DNA of 13,208 bases, taken from NCBI GenBank assembly GCA_016758965.1, contig JAEPRB010000571.1:1-13208 (forward strand), written 5' to 3'. The position numbers and the translations under genes were made by a program. Positions 1 through 7,984 of this stretch are shown piece by piece (the stretch's first letter is position 1; every line of letters begins with the position of its first letter). This DNA is from Circinella minor (lineage: Eukaryota; Mucoromycota; Mucoromycetes; Mucorales; Lichtheimiaceae). Below the pieces are notes generated by a model. That model worked only from the letters and a program-made list of their open reading frames with translations. It ran no database searches and had not been told where the DNA came from.

Positions 1-1523
1 GTAATTGGTACATAGTAGGATTTAGTATTTTTATAAAGATGTTTTGTAAAATCATGAGAATGATTGGACTTACAATTAAAGCAAGCTTTGGTTAAAGAAT
101 CTTCAACCTCAGCCATTAAGGTATCCTCGTTAGCCTGTGTGGCAGAAGACGTAGTTGGAGCCGATTCCGGACGGGCCGAAGTGGTGGATGCATCATTCGT
201 CGTAGGAGCAGATGATGAAGGTGGTGACGGTGTAACTGGTACGGAGCCAGAGACCGATGATGATGATGATGGTGATTGGTGAATAGAGGCTGAGCGGATC
301 GCCAAATGATTTACCTCACAAATATGTCCTTGCTTCCAGGGGACAAAGCCACACTTGAAGCAGTTTTTCTTCCCAGAGGAAGACGAACCACTAGGAGAAC
401 CAGCAGCACGCGCGCCAGACGACGAACCAGCAAACTTTGCAACCTTACCAGCGTTACTATTAGTCTGTAATGAAGCCAAAGCACGACATTCTTCGGAGGA
501 ATGACGGCCTGGTCCATGTAAACGACAGTGCTTGGTGTCGGCTCTCTTCTTTCCTTTATTTTTTTTGCCGGAAACAGCAAGAGTAGAACCAGTAGCAGCA
601 GCAGCAGAAGTTGGCGCAGACGAGTCGGAACTCATAACAACTTGTCTGCTATATTTGGAGTGAACAACATTGCCATAAAGGCGACGAGCAAGGTTGGCGG
701 CATGGTCAATAGTTGCGCGTTTGTCTTGAGACAAGTGAGCTTGACCCAACGTGACATGTTGAGCCAATTCTGGCAAGAGAGATTTGACATACAAAGCGGC
801 CATTACAAGACTGTCTTCGCAACCTGCTTCTCGACGCAACTTATGAAAGCGGTCTGTGTGTAGTTCCACCGAGTCATCGCGGCCCATGCGTAAAGCGAAT
901 AATTCTTGCAGAAATTGTGCTTGTCGATCAGCATCTTGTATTCCGTATTTATTGACTAGCGTCTTACGGGCGAAAGACCAATCAAGGGCGGCATGAGGCT
1001 TGAGATGATCGATAAACCAGGAGCGCTGGTCGGTGGACAACATACGTGGAAGGAGGCGACACCAGTTGATGTTAATATCTTGACCATACGACTCGATGAT
1101 GTCTTCGAAACGATCAAGACACTCCTGGATGGAAGCAAAAACCGGCTTGGTGTTATCATGGACATTACCGGTCCATTGGAGTATTGGTAAGTCTGACGGG
1201 ACAACATTTCTTGATGATGTGGTGGTTGTGGAGATGGCCTTATCCTTCCTCGAAAGCTTTTTTTGGACACCCATAATCATATCAAGGCTTTTGGAATAAA
1301 TGGCATATGAGTTTTGAACCTTGACCAATTGTTCCTGAGATAAATCAGTGCGGACCATTTCCTCTTCCAAGGAAACAAGTTGGGCAACTAGTTTTGCTAC
1401 TCTTGGAGGTAAACGAGAGGACGAGGCAGCTGACAATGTGGAACCGGATTCGCTTATCATATCATCTTCAAGATGATGATCAGCATTGGTGGATGAAATA
1501 AGGTTTTCTTGTTGATGAGACAT
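1..1523 (-). CDS. Gag polyprotein of a Ty3/gypsy-like LTR retrotransposon (C-terminus cut by window edge)
   Basis: Structural protein expected to form virus-like particles and package element RNA in the cytoplasm. The ATG at 1523-1521 (MSHQQENLIS) opens a frame with no stop for 507 codons, to the window edge. Residues 1-105 are Ser/Glu-rich and probably helical. From about 110 (LPILQWTGN) to about 290 the pattern fits the retrotransposon Gag family: an ILxWxG entry, LDRFEDI, and a Trp/Leu-rich helical core. Three Cys/His clusters follow: near 331 CX2HX4HX4C (CRLHGPGRH), near 387 CX2CX8HXC (CFKCGF), and near 480 CX2CX5HX4H (CFNCKS). Between them lie Ser/Ala/Pro-rich low-complexity linkers and a basic KKNKGKKR patch. 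Composition is clearly more GC-rich than the surroundings, and the frame is open, so the copy is probably young. Protease and polymerase would lie beyond position 1. Short frames on the plus strand here are shadows. Confidence 0.85.
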   Translation of the reverse strand, partial: MSHQQENLISSTNADHHLEDDMISESGSTLSAASSSRLPPRVAKLVAQLVSLEEEMVRTDLSQEQLVKVQNSYAIYSKSLDMIMGVQKKLSRKDKAISTTTTSSRNVVPSDLPILQWTGNVHDNTKPVFASIQECLDRFEDIIESYGQDININWCRLLPRMLSTDQRSWFIDHLKPHAALDWSFARKTLVNKYGIQDADRQAQFLQELFALRMGRDDSVELHTDRFHKLRREAGCEDSLVMAALYVKSLLPELAQHVTLGQAHLSQDKRATIDHAANLARRLYGNVVHSKYSRQVVMSSDSSAPTSAAAATGSTLAVSGKKNKGKKRADTKHCRLHGPGRHSSEECRALASLQTNSNAGKVAKFAGSSSGARAAGSPSGSSSSGKKNCFKCGFVPWKQGHICEVNHLAIRSASIHQSPSSSSSVSGSVPVTPSPPSSSAPTTNDASTTSARPESAPTTSSATQANEDTLMAEVEDSLTKACFNCKSNHSHDFTKHLYKNTKSYYVPI

Positions 1524-1678
1524 GATAGAGTTAAGGTAAGTGGATGAAAGTAAAAAAAAAAAAAAAAAATGTGTGGATGTGTGGTAATAAAAGTAAAAAA
1601 GTTAAAATAGAAGGAAGATGGATGAATGTGGTGTATGTAAGAATAAAAATAAAAAAACGAGGAATTCATTGAAAAAAA
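1524..1678 (-). other. Retrotransposon 5' leader between LTR and gag
   Basis: This is the untranslated stretch between the inner LTR boundary and the gag ATG, read on the minus strand. It is T/C-rich and contains a long homopolymer (A-run on plus at about 1551-1569). The bases just after the LTR (TTTTTTTCAATGAATTCC) do not resemble a tRNA 3' end that I recognise, so no primer-binding site can be assigned. The apparent 95-residue minus-strand frame over 1457-1744 is low-complexity Phe/His/Ser and is not considered coding. Confidence 0.5.
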
Positions 1679-2110
1679 TGTTATATCAATCAAAATTAAT
1701 AAAATAAAGAGACAGTAATAAGTCAACGAGACCCAAAAGAACAATAATTGAACTGAAGTTTATTATAATAAAATATTATCACTATTTATATTAAATTCTA
1801 ATCAATGGACGGGTATATCAATATGCGTGTATGAAACAATGGTAGTCTTCCGATTTGTTAATGACGATGAATAATGACAATGGTATATGTGAACATTATA
1901 TCCTATACGTTTTGCCGTTGATAAAATAATATATCAACGCAGCTGTCAAATAGTATCAATAAAGAAGACGGACTTCTTTAATATTAAGAGTCATTGAAAC
2001 ATACCGTAAAAATACCAAAATGTCAGTAAAACATATTTAAAGTAAGCTGTATTTAAATATATATTATTAAATGACTGTTATTATGAAGCCATTGTACGTT
2101 GGATACAACA
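1679..2110 (-). repeat. 5' LTR of the gag-bearing retrotransposon
   Basis: Read on the minus strand, the block starts TGTTGTATCC at 2110 and ends ATATAACA at 1679, so the ends form a near-perfect 8-bp inverted pair with TG...CA termini. Its whole length aligns, with scattered differences and small indels, to the inverse of 6585-6984. Shared landmarks include GTCTTCCGATTTGTT, TTTTGCCGTTGA and GACAGTAATAAGTCAA. It lies directly upstream of gag in the correct orientation, so it is the 5' LTR. The outer flank (2111-2115, CACAC) should recur beyond the far LTR, outside this window, if the element is intact. The element's promoter should reside here, but no TATA box was pinned down. Confidence 0.75.
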
Positions 2111-2578
2111 CACACTACACTTGCCACCTGAAAAGCTAAATTTCGCTACATATTGACAATCAATATGAATTAATGGTCGCTTGCAACTAAGGCACCCTTT
2201 TTTACATTTGTTCTATGTATGCAGCGAAGCTGAACCAGCTTTCAATGCAGTCCCTTTTATATCACAATTTTCTGTTTGACATCGAACAACACCATTGCAC
2301 CTTTTCATGATGATTCTTGTAATGCCATCTGTAGAAATGCAATTGTTAAAATTACGCATGCTTCATCCAATTCTTATAAATCCATCCATCTTGAACTCCC
2401 CAGTCTTGAAATCTCTCTGTAGATAAATTGTATCCTTATAATCTCCAGATGGAAATTGATTAAACAAGTTTTTCTGCTCAGGTAAGTTCGAATCTGACAT
2501 AGTAACTAAATAAAATAATTCAAAAGTTAATGTATAACTGTATATTTTAGCTATTTGAATTTCAGCTTGATAAGTCAT
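2111..2578 (-). pseudogene. Decayed zinc-finger coding remnant (WRKY/GCM1-like or FLYWCH-like), cut by LTR insertion
   Basis: Three successive minus-strand frames read as one protein. 2578-2363 holds an N-terminal part, with a likelier start at the ATG of 2500-2498 (MSDSNLPEQK), ending at a TGA. The next frame, about 2346-2227, contains GITRIIMKRCNGVVRC and TENC and ends at a TAG. A third, about 2225-2111, has KCKKGCLSCKRPL and IHIDC. The order CxGVxxC-x4-C, then a Cys-rich stretch, then xHxxC resembles the WRKY/GCM1-type zinc fingers of Mutator-like transposases and related fungal proteins. That assignment is by eye only. Coding similarity stops exactly at the LTR boundary, so the retrotransposon probably landed in this gene. 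The stop and frame changes show it was, or became, non-functional. It could be a host gene or a transposase fragment. Confidence 0.4.
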
Positions 2579-3206
2579 AAGTAAGCTTCATATACAGATA
2601 GTATTTCTTTACATTTACTAGATTATAAAATTAAAGTTCAAAGTATTAAGTATGAGAAGATTGATTTAAAGTACTCGTAATGATTCTTGTAACTATGGAG
2701 AAAAGAAAAGAAAACTTAGCATTATATAGTCATGTGTAGCTGCCTTTTAGGCTCTTATGCTACTACTGCAGCTACTGTAGGTTCTAGTATGCAGTAAATT
2801 TTTATAAGTAAATGCTTCATGTTGTTCGGTGTCTACCCAGGAAAGTCCGGTCACTACTGCAGGAGATTACTGCAGAATTACTGAAGCCTGTCATTTATAT
2901 AAAAAAAAAAGGAAAAAGACAAACTGATTGCTCTTGAAAAAAAATTCTTGAAGGCTGAAGTTAACAAAGGACTGAAGAAGTCAAGACAGGCTAAAGCTAA
3001 CAAGAACTGAAGTCAACAAAGAACTAAAGAAGTTAATATAAAAAAATGAAAAAAAAAATTATCCTTTAAATAACAACAAGCCTGAATTTACCATAACTGT
3101 CTATTGATACTTAATAATATGATATAAGGACTTCATAATAAAAAAAGACTATACATGTACTGTATATAAGTGATAGTATTCTTATTTATCAGAGAGCTAA
3201 TATAAT
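2579..3206. other. No clear gene; lysine-rich fragment and imperfect internal repeats
   Basis: This stretch is AT-rich and holds no convincing gene. Around 2745-2890 the motif TACTGCAG or close variants recurs. At about 2909-3007 the plus strand encodes a short Lys/Leu-rich helical run (KEKDKLIALEKKFLKAEV onward) ending at TGA, possibly a relic of a coiled-coil exon. The same DNA (about 2950-3040) consists of two imperfect copies of a roughly 40-bp AAG-rich unit, so simple repeat expansion explains it as well. Confidence 0.3.
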
Positions 3207-3508
3207 AATGTCCAGTAACAACGATGTAAGAAGTCGTCTACAACATTACATGACTAAGGGGACCTTAGCTATGGATCAATTCTTTCTTTTATTTAATCGA
3301 ATCATTATACTACTGAGAATTAATTATGAAATAATAAAAAAGGAAAATATTGTTTAAGTCTATACTTTATCTTCTTGAATGAGAAAATTAATAAATAAAA
3401 TAAAATAAAAATAAAAAATAAGTGGAGGGAGGGTGGGGGACAGCTAAGAAGGTCCCCTTAGTTGTGTATTGTTGTAGACGACTTCCTATGACGTCGTTAC
3501 TGGACATT
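3207..3508. repeat. Inverted-repeat pair at the 3' side of the DIRS-like element
   Basis: Arm 3207-3270 and arm 3442-3508 are inverted copies of each other with a few substitutions and short indels. They share GTCCAGTAAC, GAAGTCGTCTACAACA and ACTAAGGGGACCTT. A spacer of about 170 bp separates them and ends in a G-rich run (3422-3440). The recombinase stop codon (3497-3499) lies inside the second arm. DIRS elements end in inverted terminal repeats plus an internal complementary region downstream of the recombinase, so the pair may be those parts. An unrelated foldback insertion is the alternative. Confidence 0.5.
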
Positions 3509-4607
3509 ACACATCCTTGTTGGGAACTTTAGATGTGTATCCAGAGTGCTTGTAGTAAAATTTTCTTTAGTTTGGACTGGAATCTGGTAAAAGTGTTTAA
3601 ACATTTGCCTTGATGACCAGTTACCTTGGACTACCAGATTCTTAACTGATACACCTGCTTGCGCTGCGAGCATAGCACGCAGAGCTCGTGCCTTGGGCAG
3701 AGGTGCCCCAAGGTGGGCGGCCAACGAATTTCATGACTTGATTAATGTATTTACCAATATGCTGACTTGATAAATCTTGGTTATGGTCATTGACATATCG
3801 TAAGAGCGGCACTAAGGACACCTGTGGAAACACTGGTTGGAGAACAGATACCAGTATGGAAGCAACATAAGAACAGTAAGCCTTATAAGTAGTAACTGGA
3901 CAAACCAGATAACTAGAATGCGGATGGATAGCAATGGCTTTCGTGATGCGCATACCACTCTGTTTTTCTTTAGGGGCCACAACCACTAATGAAAGGATAT
4001 CATCAGAAGAAATAGAACATTGATTAAGGTCAATACGTTCAAGATCAGACGGACGAAGAAAACCAACCATCGCCAAGAGCCAAGACAATTTTGCAGTTAA
4101 TATGTCGATTTCTATATGATGGCTATCACCTAAAGAGATAATGTAGTCTAATGCTGGTTGTACATCATAATTGTAAGATTTTTGTGAAAGTAAGGTGTCT
4201 TGACATAAGCCTTTCTGAAATTCTTTGAAATGGTTATTATTGCGAATTTGGTTACTTTGCTATGATGTAAAGAGAGCAAGGATTGATGATTGATATGTGA
4301 GCATCATATTAATTTTCCAATGTTTGGTTTCCTGTTGAGATGTGAGAAAACTTGTTAAGTAGAACACATTAGGTTTCATGTAATTCAAATCAGTAAGTTC
4401 ACACCATTGTTCGTATGCTGCTTGTCGAATTCTTGTTGATAGATTAACAGTTTTTGATTTGTTTATGATATTAAGAGCGGCTCCACAGGGCTGACTTGAG
4501 GGCTTTACGCCGAGGTTCCATGCTAGTAATGTCCATGTCGGATTCTTAGTCAACAGTACGCTGTCATTTGTTGGTGTTGTAATGACCATTGGTGGTTTGG
4601 CATACTA
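3497..4607 (-). pseudogene. Tyrosine recombinase of a DIRS-like retrotransposon, broken
   Basis: DIRS elements use a tyrosine recombinase instead of a DDE integrase to insert circular cDNA. One minus-strand frame runs from about 4607 to 3642, interrupted only by an amber TAG at 4262-4260. Near 3700-3724 a one-base shift moves the rest into another frame, which ends at TAA 3499-3497. Visible in order are an N-terminal segment (TNDSVLLTKNPTWTLLAWNL), a probable SAM-like helical region, box I with a candidate catalytic Arg (GFLRPSDLERIDL), box II (PKARALRAMLAAQAGVS, where the usual HxxR appears as RxxR), and a C-terminal GNWSSRQMFKHFY with the nucleophile-like Tyr. NFTTSTL near the end is typical of DIRS recombinases of early fungi. 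Reverse transcriptase and RNase H, expected upstream, are missing. About 365 codons remain. Confidence 0.72.
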
Positions 4608-4701
4608 CAGTATTTATTTCAAATAACTACTATCCTGTTTATAACCAATGGTTCTAGAAGAGACTAAAAAATATTTCAGATGAAATGCACTATCTTCATA
4701 G

Positions 4702-4795
4702 TACAGAGGAACCCTGTTAATTTCAAACTTACATCTCCCATTTTTGATGTGAAAATAAAGGGGATGTGAAAGTTATCAGGACTAGATACAGTTAA
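4702..4795. repeat. Pogo/Tc1-mariner-like terminus (TACAGAGGAACCC)
   Basis: The sequence starts TACAGAGGAACCC, continues TTAATTTCAAAC, and then has an internal pairing of TTACATCTCCC with GGGGATGTGAAAG. TA plus CAG(A/T)GG-like starts are typical of pogo-type Tc1/mariner ends, which insert at TA. A diverged copy in the opposite orientation ends at 7984. This may be the left terminus of a larger element or a small MITE on its own. Confidence 0.4.
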
Positions 4796-4867
4796 TTACT
4801 TTTAAGGGCAGGTTAATAATAAAGAGATACTATATATATACTACATACCACTTGTAACGATATTTGT

Positions 4868-4975
4868 ACACCATAAAAAAAGTTTTGGCCGCATTTGGCT
4901 GCATTTGGCTGCAATATTCACTTGTGGCCAAATGCGGCCAAATGCAGTTAAATGCGGCCAAACCCGGTGTGGTAC
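4868..4975. repeat. TACACCATAAAAAAA terminus with GGCCGCATTTGGC-type subterminal repeats (hairpin)
   Basis: This starts TACACCATAAAAAAA and continues with TTTTGGCCGCATTTGGC and repeats of TGCATTTGGC. After a short loop, the complementary GGCCAAATGCGGCCAAAT and CGGCCAAAC follow and end in GGTGTGGTA. The roughly 108 bp can fold into one hairpin. The same terminal word, inverted, occurs at 7158-7173, again next to TTTGGCCAC-type repeats. It can therefore be read either as one transposon end or as a self-contained MITE. Confidence 0.55.
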
Positions 4976-5275
4976 AAAAGCTCTCGTTCAATCCAGAGTG
5001 ACACCATTTTTTTAAAACTATAAACCCGAAAAACTGTCGCTGTTCTAATCAAAGTTGTATTATTCATTCCAAAAACAGATATGAATGATTGTATTATACC
5101 AAATTATTATCGGTAACTAAATGAGACAAGTTATAACTGAAGCCTCATAGGAGCTTATTGGTGGCTTATTCTTTTGAATGAATGAATATATAATATTGGA
5201 TAATTTTATTAAAATAGTTGAACCAAGACAACTTTGGAACATACAAAAACTACTAGGTAAAGACAAAAACAAAAC

Positions 5276-5337
5276 ATCTAACTAACCATCTAACTAACTA
5301 ACTAACTATCTAACTAACTATCTAACTATCTAACTAT
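5276..5337. repeat. CTAA/CTAT tetranucleotide microsatellite
   Basis: A run of about 15 tetranucleotide units of CTAA with interspersed CTAT variants, in otherwise featureless AT-rich DNA. The wider stretch 4976-5593 shows no other gene or RNA. Confidence 0.85.
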
Positions 5338-5593
5338 TTTCAAAAATATATGCAAAAACATGCATAATAAAAATGAGTACTATTAAATGTTTTATAATTG
5401 TATTACCAGATGTAATGTTATGTTTATTAATATCGAATATTGACATAGCTATGCTCAGTAAAGGATACTTACCTTGTTAGTCAGAGATAGAGTCGCTAGA
5501 GTAAACGAAAAAAAAAGTTAATAATTCCATTTCTTATATTACTACAGAATATGCTATGGTTAAGTCTGCCAATAGTACTAAAAAAGCATTTAA

Positions 5594-6400
5594 TTATGAG
5601 TTAATTCTACGTCGTTTGTTACTTTCATTCCCTTTGCGACGCCTCTGACTAGCTCCAACGTTATTCCATCTCTTGCATAACAAAAATTGGATGATCCAAT
5701 CATTACCATTCAGATCATACGGTAATTAATTGAGGTAGCACTTCTTTAACTTCTTGGACTACCTCATTGATTATTGAATCCTTCAGATCTTTCTGGATGG
5801 TACTCAGCGCCGACCAAGACGTCTTCTTAATATCATCATTGACATCTGCTTCCTTACCCTTGATAACGCGTTCAATTGTATATTAAAGCGTTATCAAGCT
5901 TTGCTTACCTTGCTCAGCAGAACCAGCTATGTCCGTAAGGGCTTGTAATATAGCCTTTGATGACTTCGATTTTGATTCCAGGAATGATTATGGTAATGTT
6001 GGAGCAACATTGGATGGAGGAGGAGGGGGAGGGCTAGGGGGTGCGACCTATACATGCCAATAGAAGATATTCTGTTAATAATAAGAAAGCTAATGTAATG
6101 CTGTAAGTTTTTGCATTGTCATATAAACTATACCTTATCCGAGAGCCCTTGAAGCAAAGTGACTATTTGCTCTCTTTGTTTTGTTGTAGCAAATAATGCA
6201 TTTTCAATGCGTTCAAACCTTTTTTCAGTGTCCTCCTTGAACTTATCAAATTTCTCTTCTAAGTTGTGAACATCTTGCTTGAGAATGTTGAGATCTTCAG
6301 AAATCTCAAAGCGGTTTGTTAATGAAACTTGTTCCGGGTGATTAAAGATGTCTTCATCAGAAAACAAATTATTGAACGAAGTATTAGTACTCATTGTCAT
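5594..6400 (-). pseudogene. Intron-containing gene for a coiled-coil, Pro-rich, basic-tailed protein; disabled
   Basis: Family not recognised. Exon 1 (6400-6134; MTMSTNTSFN, with a second ATG at 6394) encodes 89 residues. Residues 30-85 form a charged heptad-like coiled coil (ILKQDVHNLEEKFDKFKED). A phase-0 intron at 6133-6048 begins GTATAG and ends GTATAG, with TATTAAC inside as a plausible branch site. Exon 2 opens VAPPSPPPPPPSNVAP and continues with helical segments (SKAILQALTDIAGSAEQ, SWSALSTIQKDLKDSI). Disablements are TAA at 5990-5988, TAA at 5885-5883, and TGA at 5717-5715, followed by a frame shift near 5714. The last 39 codons (LNGNDWIIQFLLCKRW to TAA at 5596-5594) have two basic clusters (RRRK, KRRR) like a nuclear signal. 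The second stop would also vanish if a 63-base in-phase stretch starting GTAAGC were an intron. The gene could be a transposon accessory protein or a captured host gene. Confidence 0.55.
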
Positions 6401-6584
6401 AACAGATGTTGAAGAAAGGAAAAAAGAAAGTTAGTAAAACAAAATTGAGGGTGCGATATAAAAAAAAATAAACACAAGGGCAGAAAAAAAAGATGTTAGT
6501 ACTAGAATTGACACACCGATATAATAAGAGGGAATCTAATAATATATATAAAACGTAATAAACTATTTTGAGTAACCTTTGTGG
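6401..6584 (-). promoter_or_regulatory. Promoter-like region of the coiled-coil gene
   Basis: On the minus strand, upstream of the ATG at 6400, there is a TATA-like TTTATATATATT (complement of about 6541-6552) roughly 145 bp away. A T/C-rich run leading to CTTTCTTCAACATCTGTT follows directly before the start codon. This arrangement is common in fungal promoters. The solo LTR begins at 6585 and cuts off anything further upstream. The frame of 70 codons on this strand is low-complexity. Confidence 0.4.
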
Positions 6585-6984
6585 TGTTGTATCCAACCAA
6601 CAATGTTTTCATAGATAGTCGTTTATTTTTTTATATGTTTGAATACAGCTAAAACCATCAATTATGTTTCACTGAGAGTTGTATGTTTCTTACAATATGT
6701 TTCAATGATCAAAATATTGCTAACAATTGGCAGCTGCATTGATATATATCGTTTTGTCAACGGCAAAAGGTATATGACTTAGAACCTTTATTTTATTGTC
6801 AGTATTTATAGTCATGAACAAATCGGAAGACTATACCTGTTTCATATACATATATTGATATGCCTGGCCATTGATAAGTATTTAATAGTAATAATGATAA
6901 TATTTTATTTTAGTAAACTTCAGTTTAATTTTTTGACTTATTACTGTCTCGTTTTTTATTTTATTAATTTTGATTAATACAACA
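6585..6984 (+). mobile_element. Solo LTR, diverged relative of the LTR at 1679-2110, inverted orientation
   Basis: It starts TGTTGTATCCAACC and ends GATTAATACAACA, with perfect 8-bp inverted termini (TGTTGTAT/ATACAACA). It aligns end to end with the inverse of 1679-2110, and substitutions and indels are frequent enough to suggest an old copy or another subfamily. No gag or other element gene is attached on either side, so it is a solo LTR left by recombination. The flanks, TGTGG before and CATGG after, agree at three of five bases, so a target duplication is only weakly supported. Confidence 0.72.
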
Positions 6985-7099
6985 CATGGCTTGTAAATAA
7001 ATTTTATAAGTGTCATAAAAATACTTGCTGTCATTTAATATCCTATTGCGGTTGTTTAAGCTACCTGTCTGTACTGCAATTATTATAAATATGGTAAGA

Positions 7100-7173
7100 G
7101 CAAAAAAGTTTGCATCACAAGTAACAAAAAGTGGCCAAAAGTGGCCAAACCTTAATATTTTTTTTATGGTGTA
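7100..7173. repeat. Inverted TACACCATAAAAAAA terminus (right end)
   Basis: The plus strand reads GTGGCCAAAAGTGGCCAAAC and then T-rich DNA ending TTTTTTATGGTGTA. This is the inverse of the terminus at 4868, with the same order of terminal word and subterminal TTTGGCC motifs. Both ends are bounded by TA. Together they may delimit a transposon of about 1.9 kb once the solo LTR is subtracted. Confidence 0.5.
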
Positions 7174-7842
7174 TCTTTTATAACGCTAAATAAAATAGAA
7201 AATATGTATATCAACTGTAAAATACATTTTTGTCTTACATAAAAGCATACATTAGATTTTTCATATAAACTATGCTGAATATTCATACACAAGAAAACAT
7301 ATATTACGCTACAACATTCCTGCAATTATATGATTATACTGTATATTACATATGTCGTCTTATTTCTTTTGTGCTACGTACTGTAAAACTTTTATTATCC
7401 TATAACATGCTCATATATGTTAAGCAATGTAAGTAGTTTCATAATCTCATAAAAAGTCAAAGAATATTTGGGAAATGTATAAATACACACTTTTATTCCA
7501 TCTTCTTTACCACTGAGGTGTTATATTTGATTTTCTTTTTTTACTAGTTACTAGTCAAATAATAATGACTAACAAAATAATTTTACAATTTATCAAATAG
7601 TTGATGAAAGTCAATTTAGGAAACATATACAAATCAAATGGTATTGACTCCATTAAAAACAAAAATCTTCAAGAACATAAACTGCTTCATATGCTAAACT
7701 CCAAAATAAATTGTTTAGCCAACACATATTTCTTAGACTAGAAAACCTTCATCTAAACACAGTTATCACTAAAGACTACTAATACAATAAAATCAATGTA
7801 TAATATAATTCTATAAGCGCGTATATTACTCCTATTAAGGTT
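7174..7842. other. AT-rich stretch without a recognisable gene
   Basis: No frame of convincing composition, no RNA gene and no clear repeat were seen on either strand. Confidence 0.5.
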
Positions 7843-7984
7843 TCAACCCCTCTGCATGTATTGAAACTGAAATAAATGAGAATGTGAAAATTTTATTATG
7901 TCAATTTTTCTATTCCCTGAATTTCTGTGAAAATAATGAGGATGTAAAAGTTAATGTATATGAAATTAATGGGGCTCCTCTGTA
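7843..7984. repeat. Right-hand TACAGAGG-type terminus with iterated ATGTGAAA motifs
   Basis: It ends TGGGGCTCCTCTGTA, the inverse of the TACAGAGGAACCC start at 4702. Inside, GAGAATGTGAAAATTTTA and GAGGATGTAAAAGTTAA are repeated forms of the same subterminal word seen at 4775. A further degenerate CCCCTCTGCA lies at 7850. This may be the right end of the element that begins at 4702, or a second MITE of the family. Confidence 0.4.

Noticed and set aside
64..1299. Several 65-111-codon frames on the plus strand and one of 104 codons on the minus strand
   Set aside because: They overlap the long uninterrupted minus-strand Gag frame, which has Cys/His clusters and family features. They are antisense or out-of-frame shadows.
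1457..1744. 95-codon minus-strand ORF rich in Phe, Tyr, Ser and His
   Set aside because: It spans the end of the LTR, the leader and the gag start in another frame. Its composition simply reflects T/C-rich DNA and a homopolymer.
5276..5337. Short regular repeats considered as a CRISPR or telomere-like array
   Set aside because: The units are 4 bp with no spacers, so this is a simple microsatellite.
6003..6043. G-rich run on the plus strand as a possible quadruplex or CpG-like element
   Set aside because: It is explained by the poly-proline codons of exon 2 on the minus strand.
6384..6596. 70-codon minus-strand ORF upstream of the coiled-coil gene
   Set aside because: Low-complexity Phe/Tyr/Leu product of the T-rich promoter/leader, overlapping the ATG region and the solo LTR edge.
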